Part shown: piece by piece, positions 7,912 through 17,078 of the stretch
Layout of the letters: every line of letters begins with the position of its first letter
Numbering within the stretch: position 1 is the first letter of the stretch
Assembly (NCBI RefSeq): GCF_035958815.1
Contig: NZ_CP108383.1
Span: forward strand, 8,990,001 to 9,054,000
Reading direction: 5' to 3'
Source of the DNA: Nocardia sp. NBC_01327
GTDB taxonomy: Bacteria > Actinomycetota > Actinomycetes > Mycobacteriales > Mycobacteriaceae
Length of the DNA stretch: 64,000 nt
The notes under the pieces: generated by a model
Databases searched by the model: none
Seen by the model: only the letters and a program-made list of their open reading frames with translations
What the model was told of the DNA's origin: nothing
Made by a program: the position numbers and the translations under genes

Positions 7912-9393
7912 CTACTGGCCGTCGCGGAGGGAGATGAGGCCGCCGAGGACGCCGAGGTAGGCGGTGCCGTCGGGGCCGAGGGCGATGCCCGCGTAGTTGT
8001 TGTTGTAGAGGGGGCCGGAGCCGGATCGGCGCTGCCACACCAGGTTTCCGGTGCGAAAGTCGAGGGTGGTCCAGTACCAGGGATCGGTGAGGTCGGAGCC
8101 CTTGGTGTAGGTGTAGATGAGGCCGTTGGCCAGGGACAGTTTGGCGACCACGCTGGGGGCGGCGATCGTGGTGTTGGTCCAGGCCAGGTGGCAGCCGGTG
8201 CCGTCCGGATCGATATCGACGCGGGCGAAGCCGGGGGTGGTGGTGCCGCCCGCGAGGGTGGCCTGCGGGCTCGAGTAACCGTAGTTGTTCTCGACGATCA
8301 GGGAATTGCCCGCGCCGATGAGCGAATTCTCGGTATCGCCCGCACCTTTCGCGAAGACCGGCACGCTGCACACCTCACGCTGCGCGGCATTCGCGGCGGT
8401 GCGGTAGACGACCACGTTCATCGGATCGGCATTGTCGGTGATCGCGACATAGCCGCCGGGCAGCACCGTGGGGGTGGTGCCGGTGCCGTCGTCGACCTGT
8501 CCGGGCTTGTGCTGACCGCTGTTGGCATAGGTGACGCGCCAGGTGATGTCCGGACTGCCGCCGGGCCCGGCGTCGAAGCGCAGCATTTCACGATTGGTGG
8601 CGATATAGACGTCACCGTCGGCGCCGACCGCGAAGGAGTTCTCGATCTCGCCGTCTGCGCCGTCACCGAGCCGGATCACCTGCACCGCACCGGTTTCCGG
8701 ATTCAGCGTGCCGACGACGCCGTCGGTCTTGGTGACGAACCAGAGCAGCCCGTTCGAGTCCGGCAGCACCGAGTTCAGGGTTTCGCCGGGCCGCAGCGAG
8801 GCGCTCAGGTCGTAATCGTGCTCGAGGGTGAATCCGTCGGCATTCGGGGTTTCGGCGAAGACCTGGACGTGCCCGCTGCTGGAGCCGACCACCGCGCGAT
8901 CCTGATTGTCGAGGTAGAAGTACGCGCCGCCGCCGAAGTTCGAGAAGGCGCCGGGCTTCAGGAATTCACCGGCCCCGCGACCGGGCAGCGGATAGTGGCC
9001 GAGCACTGTCAGTCCGGCCGGATCGATCAGGTACAGGCCGGGATTCAGCCCCGGGCAGTTGGAGATGATGCGCCCGGCATGGTCGAAGGCGATGGATCCG
9101 CACTCACTGCCGAGCAGCAGCGAATCCACCCGGGTGTCGTGGCCGAGCGGTCCGGGCCGGGTGTAGGTGTCGCTCATCCAGCCGTCGCCGTGGATTCCGG
9201 AGTCGCCGTTGGCGGCCAGCCACGGATGCCCCGGAACGACGGGTACGCCGGTGACGGGCTGCGCGGTCGCGGGTGCGCCGAGGAAGTCCGCCCCCGGTCC
9301 GGGCAGCGCGGGAATCGGCGCGGCGCCCGCGGTTCCGGTGGCGAGCACGGTCGCGAGGGCGGCCGCCGCCAGCAGCTGGGCACCGGTTTTCAT
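7912..9393 (-). CDS. Secreted protein of unknown function, propeller-like
   Basis: 493 residues with a Sec signal peptide (Lys near the start, a hydrophobic core at residues 8-22, likely cleavage after TAGA at about 25). The mature part has recurring strand-turn patterns such as ADGDVYIATN, GPDGTAYLG and DSNGLLWFVT, as in beta-propeller proteins. No catalytic motif or lipobox is recognised. It stands alone, divergent from the espG-like gene. It may be an extracellular binding or lyase-type propeller protein, but this is only a fold-level guess. Confidence 0.75.
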   Translation of the reverse strand: MKTGAQLLAAAALATVLATGTAGAAPIPALPGPGADFLGAPATAQPVTGVPVVPGHPWLAANGDSGIHGDGWMSDTYTRPGPLGHDTRVDSLLLGSECGSIAFDHAGRIISNCPGLNPGLYLIDPAGLTVLGHYPLPGRGAGEFLKPGAFSNFGGGAYFYLDNQDRAVVGSSSGHVQVFAETPNADGFTLEHDYDLSASLRPGETLNSVLPDSNGLLWFVTKTDGVVGTLNPETGAVQVIRLGDGADGEIENSFAVGADGDVYIATNREMLRFDAGPGGSPDITWRVTYANSGQHKPGQVDDGTGTTPTVLPGGYVAITDNADPMNVVVYRTAANAAQREVCSVPVFAKGAGDTENSLIGAGNSLIVENNYGYSSPQATLAGGTTTPGFARVDIDPDGTGCHLAWTNTTIAAPSVVAKLSLANGLIYTYTKGSDLTDPWYWTTLDFRTGNLVWQRRSGSGPLYNNNYAGIALGPDGTAYLGVLGGLISLRDGQ

Positions 9394-9604
9394 CTCTACC
9401 TCCGGCTATTCGCTTGCGGCGCAACGGCACACAAAGCTCTGGTCGCACGACCAGCTTCGGCATGATCGCACATCGAGGCCCCGAACCCTACCGTGCGGTT
9501 CGTCACAGTAAGCCCCCTTGCACGACGGGACGCGCCCGCAGAAACCCTCCGGTAGGGTCGCGATCGGGACGGAGGGTCGTACCGCAGAAAGGGGGACGAC
9601 CGTA

Positions 9605-10303
9605 GTGAAATGGATGCTGACCCCGGACGAATTCGCCATGGTCTGGACCCGCGAAACCCAGCTGGATCGCCGCCCCTATCCCCTGGACACACTCCCCCGG
9701 GCGCAGGAAAACCCAGGCGCCGCACCCCGATTGGGGCACCGCTTCCTGCGCCGCACCGATCCGGAGCTGACCGCAGCCCTCATGCTGTGCGCGCGCACCG
9801 ATACCACCACGGTCTCGCTGTACGGGGAGAGCAGCACACCGGAACCCCGCCGCATTCTCGCCTTCGCCGCCGTGGCGCAGCAGCGTGCCGGCATTCTGGT
9901 CGCCCGCCCCGATGCGGTGAGCGTATTGCTGTGCCCTGCCGAACAACTCGGGCAGGAACTGGTGGAAATCATCGGATCGGCCCCTCCGGGCAGTCACGAG
10001 ACCATGCAGGAGCCGCAGAACGCGGTGCTGCATCCGGACGACAACGCGGTGCCGCATGCGAACGATTCAGTGACCCAGGGCGATACTTTCCGCCGCAAAC
10101 TCCGCGAACCGGTGGACGGCCGCGGCTTCATCACCGTCACGGTGGAACCGGCGAATCCGCTCTCCCCGCCCACCCGGCACCGCACCTGGATGGACTTCAC
10201 CGGCGACGGCCGCTATCTGCTCACCACCGCGACCGATCTGACGCTGACCCCGGTCACCGATGCCGAACTGGCCGACCATCTCGTGCGATTGGCCCGGGTG
10301 TGA
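9605..10303 (+). CDS. EspG-family ESX secretion chaperone (orphan)
   Basis: 232 residues from GTG 9605, which has GGGGG about ten bases upstream; the reading frame is open further upstream but without a better start. The N-terminus WMLTPDEFAMVW and the following RRPYPL piece are characteristic of EspG proteins (ESAG/EspG family), the cytosolic chaperones that hold PE/PPE-type substrates for ESX type VII secretion. No esx, PE/PPE or ecc gene lies within this window, so it is an orphan copy. The next gene, ppk2, follows after 81 bases. Confidence 0.78.
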   Translation: MKWMLTPDEFAMVWTRETQLDRRPYPLDTLPRAQENPGAAPRLGHRFLRRTDPELTAALMLCARTDTTTVSLYGESSTPEPRRILAFAAVAQQRAGILVARPDAVSVLLCPAEQLGQELVEIIGSAPPGSHETMQEPQNAVLHPDDNAVPHANDSVTQGDTFRRKLREPVDGRGFITVTVEPANPLSPPTRHRTWMDFTGDGRYLLTTATDLTLTPVTDAELADHLVRLARV

Positions 10304-10384
10304 CCGCAGCCCCGACCGGGGTTCGACGGCCCGATTTCGGCGTGCTTGCCCACAGGAACAGCCGCAGCGTGTTACGCATGGGGG

Positions 10385-11236
10385 ATGGCGAAGGCGACAA
10401 CCTGGTCGAAACCCGTCACCAAGGTCCTGCGGGCCGACGGTGTACAGGTCAGCGAACTGAACACTTCCGGAACTCCTGGATTCAAGGGCGACAAGCGCGA
10501 CGGCGAGAAATTGCTCGCCGAGCGCGCCGCTGTGCTGTCGGATCTGCAGGAGAAGCTCTATGCGAACGGCAGGCACGGCGACAACCGCAGTGTGCTGCTG
10601 GTGCTGCAGGGCATGGACACCGCGGGCAAGGGCGGCATCGTCCGGCACGTGATCGGCTCGGTCGATCCACAGGGTGTGGATCACGCGTCGTTCGGCGTGC
10701 CCACTGCGGAGGAGAAGAAGCACCACTACCTGTGGCGCATTCGCAAGCAGCTGCCGCGCGGCGGGCAGATCGGCGTCTTCGACCGCTCGCACTACGAGGA
10801 CGTGCTGGTGGTGCGCGTACACGATCTGGTGCCGCCGGAGGTCTGGGAGAAGCGCTACGACGAGATCAACAAGTTCGAGCGCAAGCTGGTCGACGACGGC
10901 ACCACCATTGTGAAGGTGGCCATGTTCGTCTCCCTCGACGAGCAGAAGAAGCGGCTCGGACAGCGGCTGGACCGCCCGGACAAGTACTGGAAGTTCAGCA
11001 CCAACGATCTGCACGAGCGCGCCTACTGGCCCGACTATCAGGACGCCTACCAGGCAGTTCTGGACCGCACCAATACCGAGCACGCCCCCTGGCACGTGCT
11101 GCCCTGCGATCACAAGTGGTACGCCCGGCTGGCCGTCACGGAACTGCTGATCGACGCTCTGCAAGGATTGAAGCTGGACTGGCCGCCGGCGACTTTCGAT
11201 GTGGAAGAACAGAAGCAGCTCCTCGCTCAGGCGTGA
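10385..11236 (+). CDS. ppk2: Polyphosphate kinase 2
   Basis: 283 residues of the PPK2 family, which transfers phosphate between polyphosphate and nucleotides. The Walker A-like loop GMDTAGKGG (about residue 76), the FGVPT piece and the lid/Walker B region FDRSHYEDVL (about 132) are intact, and the length fits single-domain PPK2. The ATG at 10385 is chosen over an in-frame upstream start at 10346 because the conserved family N-terminus (MAKATTW-like) begins here. Whether it favours NDP or NMP cannot be told. Confidence 0.92.
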   Translation: MAKATTWSKPVTKVLRADGVQVSELNTSGTPGFKGDKRDGEKLLAERAAVLSDLQEKLYANGRHGDNRSVLLVLQGMDTAGKGGIVRHVIGSVDPQGVDHASFGVPTAEEKKHHYLWRIRKQLPRGGQIGVFDRSHYEDVLVVRVHDLVPPEVWEKRYDEINKFERKLVDDGTTIVKVAMFVSLDEQKKRLGQRLDRPDKYWKFSTNDLHERAYWPDYQDAYQAVLDRTNTEHAPWHVLPCDHKWYARLAVTELLIDALQGLKLDWPPATFDVEEQKQLLAQA

Positions 11237-11366
11237 TGTCCACCGCTCACGAGAAGTCCATGCACGATTCACCGGGCTCCGCGACGGTTTCACCAGGAAT
11301 CTCTCAGGTTCTCGGGCCAGGATGGGCCCGTATGAGTCGTGACAATGGAAGGCGTGGTGCGCACAC

Positions 11367-12146
11367 GTGAGCAGCAAACCGGGTGATCGCAAGAATCCTC
11401 TGGCGAAGGCTCAGCGAGCCGATCGCAATCGCAAGATCGCTATTCAGGCCGGCGTCGCCGTGGTCCTGGTGGGTCTGGTCGCGGCGATCGGCATCGGGCT
11501 GGCCATGCGCAAGAGCGATGACAAGAGCACGGCGGCCTCGTTCGCCCCGGTCGTCACCCACGATCAGGGCGCGGGTGCGGTGCCGGCGAATATCACCTCC
11601 ACCGGCGCCATCCGCATCGGCAATCCGGATGCCAAGGTCAAGGTGCAGGTCGTCGCCGACCTGCAGTGCCCGGCCTGCCAGATGTTCGAGCAGAACAACT
11701 CCAGCGCGCTCGAGGCCGCGGTGAAGAACGGCTCGGCGGTCGTCGAGTACAACATCATCTCGTTCCTGGACCGCGCCTCGAACGGCAATCAGTATTCGAC
11801 GCGTGCGGCGAATGCGGCCTATGCGGTGGCGGCCGCCGATCCGTCGAAGTTCCAGGACTGGCTGGCGTCCATGTACAGCCAGCAGCCCAAGGAAAACGGC
11901 AACGGTATGACCGATGACCAGATCATCGCCATCGCGACTGCCGCCGGTTACACCGAACCGTCTGTGGCACAGGACATTACGTCGCAGAAGTATGTCGCCT
12001 GGGTGGGCGATGAGACCAAGGGCGTCTTCGCCACCGGCCTCAAGTCCACACCGTCGGTGTACGTCAACGGCAAGGCCGTCACGGACGGCCAGACACTGAT
12101 GAGCCCGAACGGCATGCAGTCGGTCATCGAGGCCGCGGCGAAGTGA
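11367..12146 (+). CDS. Membrane-anchored DsbA-like thiol oxidoreductase
   Basis: 259 residues: a short basic cytoplasmic N-terminus, one transmembrane segment (about residues 27-47), then an extracytoplasmic thioredoxin-fold domain with active site CPAC (in LQCPACQMF, about residue 101) and a cis-Pro loop around TPSVYVNG (about 230). This is the DsbA/TrbB-like layout of actinobacterial disulfide formation. Its stop codon overlaps the GTG start of the VKOR gene, which would reoxidise it. The GTG start follows GGAAGG. Confidence 0.9.
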   Translation: MSSKPGDRKNPLAKAQRADRNRKIAIQAGVAVVLVGLVAAIGIGLAMRKSDDKSTAASFAPVVTHDQGAGAVPANITSTGAIRIGNPDAKVKVQVVADLQCPACQMFEQNNSSALEAAVKNGSAVVEYNIISFLDRASNGNQYSTRAANAAYAVAAADPSKFQDWLASMYSQQPKENGNGMTDDQIIAIATAAGYTEPSVAQDITSQKYVAWVGDETKGVFATGLKSTPSVYVNGKAVTDGQTLMSPNGMQSVIEAAAK

Positions 12147-12712
12147 TCATCGCGGCTGCACCCAAATCCGCGTGGCCGCTCCTACTCGGCGGACTGATCG
12201 GCTGGGCGGCATCGGTGACGCTGCTCGTCGACAAGTTCAAGCTCTACACCGAACCCGGCTTCAAACCGCTGTGCAGTATCGATCAGACCATTTCCTGTAC
12301 GACGGTGATGGATTCGGATCAGGCGGCGGCCTTCGGCTTCCCGAATCCGATCATCGGTGTGGTCGGGTATTCGGTGGTGGTGACGCTCGGCGTGCTGGCC
12401 ATCGCGAATGTCGGTCTGCCGCGCTGGGTCTGGGGCGGCCTGTGGGCCGGTCTGGCGGCGGGCATGGGCTTCATCGGCTGGCTGATCTACCAGGCGGTCT
12501 TCCTGATTCACGCGCTGTGCCCGTGGTGCATGGTGGTGTGGGCGGTGACGCCGCTGCTGCTGGCCGTGGTGACCGGGCAGCTGTGGGGTAAATCCCGGGG
12601 CGTGCTGCAGATCGTGGTGGAGTGGCGGTGGACCGTGGTCGCCATCTACTACGCGGTGGTCATTCTGATCGTGTACATCCAGTTCCAGGATTACTGGCGC
12701 GATCACCTCTGA
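12143..12712 (+). CDS. Vitamin K epoxide reductase (VKOR) family protein
   Basis: 189 residues with four to five membrane segments. The loop cysteines lie in CSIDQTISC (about residues 43-51) and the redox centre is CPWC (about 127-130), both needed to pass electrons from DsbA-type proteins to menaquinone. Its start overlaps the stop of the DsbA-like gene (GTGA), so the pair is translationally coupled and forms a complete oxidative-folding module for exported proteins. Confidence 0.92.
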   Translation: MIIAAAPKSAWPLLLGGLIGWAASVTLLVDKFKLYTEPGFKPLCSIDQTISCTTVMDSDQAAAFGFPNPIIGVVGYSVVVTLGVLAIANVGLPRWVWGGLWAGLAAGMGFIGWLIYQAVFLIHALCPWCMVVWAVTPLLLAVVTGQLWGKSRGVLQIVVEWRWTVVAIYYAVVILIVYIQFQDYWRDHL

Positions 12713-12727
12713 AGTGAACCTGCGGGC

Positions 12728-13846
12728 CTAGTTCGGCGGGCCGGCGATGAGCGTCACGCTCACCGTGCGCTGCCCGCCGCCGGGCTCGTTCAGGTCGAGC
12801 CGCACCACATCCTCCGGTTTATGGAGGTTGAGTGCGGCTTTCAGCATTTGGGTGGTGCTGATCGCGCGGCCGTCCACGCCGGTGATCACCTCCCCCTCGG
12901 TGAGCCCCGCCGCGAAGGCGGGCTGCCCGTACACGGCCACATCGATGCGCGCGCCCGCGGGCTGGGCATCGGAGGTGAGAATGCCGAGGGTTGCGGTCGG
13001 GCCGATGTGCACGGTGTCCGTCGGTGTGCCGGAACGGATTTGGCGCACCACCGTCATGGCGGAATCGATGGGCACCGCATAACCCTCGGGGCCGTGACCC
13101 AGCGCCTTCTGCAGATCCCCGGAGGCCGCGGCGACCACGCCGACCACCGCACCGTAGCGGTCCGCCAGTGCCCCACCGGATTGCCCGGCGGCGACCGCGG
13201 CGGCGACTTCTATCAAGCCGTGCAACGCTTTCCGCGACATATCGACTTCGTTCCGCGCCACGATGGTGCTGTCCAGATTGGTGACGGGTCCCCCGACCGC
13301 GGTGGGCGAACCGGTGCCGCCCGCATTGCCGATGGCCAGCAGCTGGTCACCGAGCCGCAGGGCGGCGGAATCCCCGACCCGCGCGACCGGAAGTCCGTGT
13401 GCCCCGGTCAATTCGATGAGCGCGATATCCGCGCCGGAGTCGTAGCCGAGCACGGTGGCGGGATAGACCGCACCGGTGCCGACATCCGTAACCTTCACGG
13501 TGTCAGCGCCTTTGATGACGTGATGGCTGGTGAGCACCTCCCCGTCGGCGGTGAGCACGATGCCCGTGCCCGCCGCGCCCAGCCCGAACGGCTGGATGCC
13601 CGCGGTGATGTTCACCAGTGCGGGTTCCACGACAGTGGAGACGAGCTTGGTGTCCAGGGGCGGCAGCGGTGGTCCGAGCAGGGTCGCGGTGGGTGGGTCA
13701 TGGTGGAACGACAGGCGCGCCAGATCGCCGTGATATCCGAGGAAGGCCGTGACGGCCAGAACCGCGACGAAGAGCAGAACGAGCAATCGCCCGCCGCCGG
13801 TGTGAGAGGGGTCGCCTCCGGTCATGCGACGCGTGTCGTCGTGCAT
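12728..13846 (-). CDS. Membrane-anchored trypsin-like serine protease with PDZ domain
   Basis: 372 residues from ATG 13846, which has GGAGGGG five bases upstream; the same frame is open further but the DNA upstream looks non-coding. One transmembrane segment lies at about residues 20-38. The trypsin-like domain has His in LTSHHVIKGAD, Asp in DIALIEL and Ser in GQSGGAL. A C-terminal PDZ domain includes GLTEGEVITGVDGRAIS. This is the HtrA/PepD-like layout for envelope quality control or regulated proteolysis. It converges on the VKOR gene with 15 bases between them. Confidence 0.9.
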   Translation of the reverse strand: MHDDTRRMTGGDPSHTGGGRLLVLLFVAVLAVTAFLGYHGDLARLSFHHDPPTATLLGPPLPPLDTKLVSTVVEPALVNITAGIQPFGLGAAGTGIVLTADGEVLTSHHVIKGADTVKVTDVGTGAVYPATVLGYDSGADIALIELTGAHGLPVARVGDSAALRLGDQLLAIGNAGGTGSPTAVGGPVTNLDSTIVARNEVDMSRKALHGLIEVAAAVAAGQSGGALADRYGAVVGVVAAASGDLQKALGHGPEGYAVPIDSAMTVVRQIRSGTPTDTVHIGPTATLGILTSDAQPAGARIDVAVYGQPAFAAGLTEGEVITGVDGRAISTTQMLKAALNLHKPEDVVRLDLNEPGGGQRTVSVTLIAGPPN

Positions 13847-13988
13847 CGATCCCCTCCGACTGCTGTTCGCTGATCGGCTTCCGAGCATCTGTACCCTCTG
13901 GTGTACCAGGCGACAGAGCCCTCCGCGGGTCTTCGAGGTAACACATATGTACCGCCCAGTTCGCTGAGCATGTGCTCGAATCCGGCCG

Positions 13989-14720
13989 TCAGTGGCTCGC
14001 CGCGGCGACCAGCAGCATGAATCCCAGCCCGAGCAGGGTGAAGAACAACGGGGCCGTCGAGGGCTTTCCGGCATGCGCCTCCGGCAGGATGTCCGCGGTC
14101 GCGAGATACAGCAGGAACCCGGCGAAATAGCCGAGGTACATGCCCACGAAAGTGGTCGGCACCTGCACGAAGGTGCCCACGATCGCACCGATGACGGGCG
14201 CGATGGCATCGGCCGTCAGCATGGCCAGCCCGCGCCGCCGCGCGTTCCCGTACAGCGTGGTGAGGGTGAAGGTATTGAACCCGTCCGCGAAATCGTGACT
14301 GATCACCGCGATGGCGACGGCCGCACCGGCGGCCGCCCCGACCTGGAAGCTGATGCCGATACTGAATCCGTCCAGGAAACTGTGGAATACCAGCCCGGAC
14401 GCGGCCACCAGTCCGACCGAGGCGAAATCGTGGTGGTGCGCACCGAATTCGTCCTCGTGCCCGGTGTGCAGCGCCACCGTCCGCTCCAGAATGTGCACGG
14501 TGAAGAAGCCGACCACCGCGGCCAGCAGCGGCACCGGCACGCCCAGCGCACTGCGCGGGTCCGCCTCCAGCGCCTCGGGCAGCAGATCGAAGGCCACCAC
14601 GCCGAGCATGACACCGGCGGCCAGCCCGAGCACCAGTCGCTTGCGCTCACCGATGCGGTCGGCCACCAGTCCGCCGATGAAGGTCGAGCACATCGACACC
14701 AGCGCCAGCAGAATCGCCAT
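13989..14720 (-). CDS. ZIP-family metal transporter
   Basis: 243 residues, nearly all membrane-embedded (about eight helices). The ZIP signature histidines are seen in HSFLDGFSIG (about residue 132) and SHDFADGFNT (about 160), the intramembrane metal-binding helices. A His-rich stretch (HTGHEDEFGAHHHD, about 96-109) sits in the loop between helices 3 and 4, as is usual. It should import zinc or another divalent metal. No metal-responsive operator is obvious upstream. Confidence 0.85.
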   Translation of the reverse strand: MAILLALVSMCSTFIGGLVADRIGERKRLVLGLAAGVMLGVVAFDLLPEALEADPRSALGVPVPLLAAVVGFFTVHILERTVALHTGHEDEFGAHHHDFASVGLVAASGLVFHSFLDGFSIGISFQVGAAAGAAVAIAVISHDFADGFNTFTLTTLYGNARRRGLAMLTADAIAPVIGAIVGTFVQVPTTFVGMYLGYFAGFLLYLATADILPEAHAGKPSTAPLFFTLLGLGFMLLVAAASH

Positions 14721-14827
14721 CGGCCCAGCATGCCGACCGGATGTCCGGTGATCGGCCCGCCACGCCGAGGGTGAGATTTCGAACGAATCCTTGGTAAATG
14801 GATGGGTGCGCAGGTAGGCATGTATTC

Positions 14828-15880
14828 ATGAGCACTGCTGCCGCATACGCCGTGTCCGCACCCGACGGCCACTTCGAGAAGCTCGCCATCGAACGCCGTG
14901 ACCTCGGGCCCAACGATGTGCTGATCGATGTGAAGTACGCCGGCATCTGCCACTCCGATATTCACACCGCCCGCGACGAATGGGGTGGCGCCCGCTACCC
15001 CTGCGTGCCCGGCCACGAAATCGCGGGCCTGGTCGCCGCGGTCGGCTCGGCCGTCACCAAATACGCCGTAGGCGATCGGGTCGGCGTCGGCTGCATGGTC
15101 GACTCCTGTGGCAAATGCGAGCCCTGTCTGGCCGGTGAGGAGCAGTACTGCATCCCCGGCGCGACCATGACCTACAACACCGCCGTGGCGCCGGAGCTGC
15201 AGTCCAACGGCTACACCATGGGCGGTTACTCCACGCAGGTCGTGGTGACCGAGGGCTTCGTGGTCGGCATTCCGGAGGGCATCGGCCTGGATGTGGCAGC
15301 ACCGCTGCTGTGCGCGGGCGTCACGCTGTTCTCGCCGCTGCGGCACTGGAACGCGGGCCCCGGCAAGCGGGTGGCGATCATCGGTATGGGCGGCCTCGGA
15401 CATGTCGGCGTCAAGATCGCCGCCGCCATGGGCGCGGAGGTCACCGTGCTGAGTCATTCGCTGAGCAAGGAGGAGGACGGTAAGCGCTTCGGCGCGCACC
15501 ACTACTACGCGACCAGCGATAAGCAGACCTTCCGCCAGCTGCGCGGAAAATTCGACCTCATCCTGAATACCGTCTCGGCGGATCTGCCGATCGACGATTA
15601 CCTGCGGCTGCTGGCCCTCGACGGCACCCTGGTGATCCTCGGCCTGCCCGAAAAGCCGCTCCAGGTCAAGCCTTTCACCATCGCCGGCTACCGGCGCTCG
15701 CTGGCCGGATCCATGATCGGCGGCATCGCGCAGACGCAGGAGATGCTGAACTTCTGCGCCGAGCACGGCATCGGCGCGGAGATCGAGGTCATTTCCGCGG
15801 ATCGCATCGACGAGGCGTACGACCGGGTGGTCGCCAGCGATGTGCGCTACCGTTTCGTCATCGACACCGCGACCATGTAG
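14828..15880 (+). CDS. Zinc-dependent NAD(P) alcohol dehydrogenase (cinnamyl/AdhC type)
   Basis: 350 residues of the medium-chain dehydrogenase family. Catalytic zinc ligands are in GICHSDIH and PGHEIAG; the structural zinc set is CGKCEPCLAGEEQYC (about residues 95-109); the Rossmann loop is GMGGLGHVG (about 187). The layout matches the YahK/AdhC subgroup that reduces aldehydes with NADPH. ATG 14828 begins the family's usual N-terminus; an upstream in-frame ATG at 14798 would add ten residues. The gene ends before a strong hairpin. Confidence 0.9.
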   Translation: MSTAAAYAVSAPDGHFEKLAIERRDLGPNDVLIDVKYAGICHSDIHTARDEWGGARYPCVPGHEIAGLVAAVGSAVTKYAVGDRVGVGCMVDSCGKCEPCLAGEEQYCIPGATMTYNTAVAPELQSNGYTMGGYSTQVVVTEGFVVGIPEGIGLDVAAPLLCAGVTLFSPLRHWNAGPGKRVAIIGMGGLGHVGVKIAAAMGAEVTVLSHSLSKEEDGKRFGAHHYYATSDKQTFRQLRGKFDLILNTVSADLPIDDYLRLLALDGTLVILGLPEKPLQVKPFTIAGYRRSLAGSMIGGIAQTQEMLNFCAEHGIGAEIEVISADRIDEAYDRVVASDVRYRFVIDTATM

Positions 15881-15924
15881 CGCTCTCGCTACGGCCGATA
15901 GCACTTACGGCCGGTACAGCAACA

Positions 15925-15963
15925 CGCGGCGTCGCCTGCTCCCACGGAGCGGGCGACGCCGCG
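15925..15963 (+). terminator. 18-bp hairpin with CAC loop
   Basis: CGCGGCGTCGCC and GGCGACGCCGCG pair, continued inward by GCTCC/GGAGC through a T-G wobble, around loop CAC. There is no U-tract. It lies between the dehydrogenase and the AI-2E gene and ends 14 bases before the GTG of the latter. Confidence 0.65.
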
Positions 15964-15977
15964 GCTACGTTTGCGGA

Positions 15978-17075
15978 GTGTCCGAGGAAGCAGACGAAAC
16001 AGTCGATGTACCGCGCAGAATAACCGTCCAGTCGATCATTCCGGCATGGCTGCCACGCGCCTATCTGATGGCGGCGGTCACGGTCGCCGGGATCGTCATC
16101 ACCTTCTGGTCGCTGGCCAAATTGCAGGGCCTGCTCACCGTGCTGGTGATCTCGCTGTTCCTGGCCTTCGCCATCGAACCGGCGGTGAACTGGCTGGCCG
16201 CGCGCGGGTGGAAGCGCGGGCTCGCCACCGGTGCGGTCTTCGTCATCGTGCTGGTGGTGATCGTCGGATTCCTCTGGACCATGGGCGGTTTGATCGTCGA
16301 CCAGGTCACCTCGCTCATCAGGAACGCACCGCACAATACCGAAGACGCTGTGGCCTGGATCAATTCGACCTTTCACACCGATCTGTCCGGCGCCGATATC
16401 ACCGAGCGGGCCTCGGAATTGAGCTCCTCACTGGAGAAGTGGGTGGTCGGGCTGGCCGGTGATGTGTGGGGAATCGGCACCACCGCGCTCGGCGTGCTGT
16501 TCCAGGGACTCGGCGTACTGCTGTTCACCTACTACTTCGCCGCCGACGGGCCGCGCTTCCGCAATGCCGTCTGCTCGGTGCTGCCGCCCAAGCGGCAGCG
16601 ACATGTGCTGCGCGCCTGGGATATCGCCGTCGAGAAGACCGGCGGCTATCTGTATTCCCGTGCGCTGCTGGCACTCTGCTCGGCCGTCGCGCACTACGCC
16701 GCCATGCGGATACTGGGTATTCCGTCGGCGTTCGCGCTGGCGCTGTGGGTGGGCGTTGTCTCGCAGTTCATTCCGACCGTCGGCACCTATCTCGCCGGTG
16801 CGCTGCCAGTGCTGGTCGCGCTGAGTCAGAGTTCGAGCACCGCACTGTGGATTCTCGGCTTCATCGTCGTCTATCAGCAGTTCGAGAACTATGTGCTGCA
16901 ACCGCGCATCACGGCCACCACCCTGGATATGCATCCGGCGGTGGCCTTCGGTGCAGTGCTCGCGGGGGCGGCGCTCTTCGGAGCGACGGGCGCACTGCTC
17001 GCCATTCCGGTCACCGCCACCGCGCAGGCCTTCGTCGGCGCGTACATCCGCCGCTACGACGTCGCGCAGAGCTGA
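15978..17075 (+). CDS. AI-2E family transporter
   Basis: 365 residues of the AI-2E/TqsA-like permease family: about eight hydrophobic helices, with the long amphipathic middle region (about residues 100-160) and the C-terminal signature ITATTLDMHPAVAFGAVLAG. Members include autoinducer-2 exporters and Na+/H+ antiporter-like proteins, so the substrate is open. The start is taken as GTG 15978. The -10-like TACGTT at 15966-15971 places transcription at about this base, so the message is probably leaderless. No Shine-Dalgarno sequence is seen. Confidence 0.85.
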   Translation: MSEEADETVDVPRRITVQSIIPAWLPRAYLMAAVTVAGIVITFWSLAKLQGLLTVLVISLFLAFAIEPAVNWLAARGWKRGLATGAVFVIVLVVIVGFLWTMGGLIVDQVTSLIRNAPHNTEDAVAWINSTFHTDLSGADITERASELSSSLEKWVVGLAGDVWGIGTTALGVLFQGLGVLLFTYYFAADGPRFRNAVCSVLPPKRQRHVLRAWDIAVEKTGGYLYSRALLALCSAVAHYAAMRILGIPSAFALALWVGVVSQFIPTVGTYLAGALPVLVALSQSSSTALWILGFIVVYQQFENYVLQPRITATTLDMHPAVAFGAVLAGAALFGATGALLAIPVTATAQAFVGAYIRRYDVAQS

Positions 17076-17078
17076 ACC

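Noticed and set aside
7903..9465. 520-codon plus-strand frame opposite the secreted protein
   Set aside because: The minus-strand frame has a signal peptide and repeated strand-turn patterns; the plus frame has neither.
14303..15904. 533-codon minus-strand frame across the alcohol dehydrogenase
   Set aside because: The plus strand carries all zinc and cofactor motifs of the dehydrogenase; the minus frame is a shadow.
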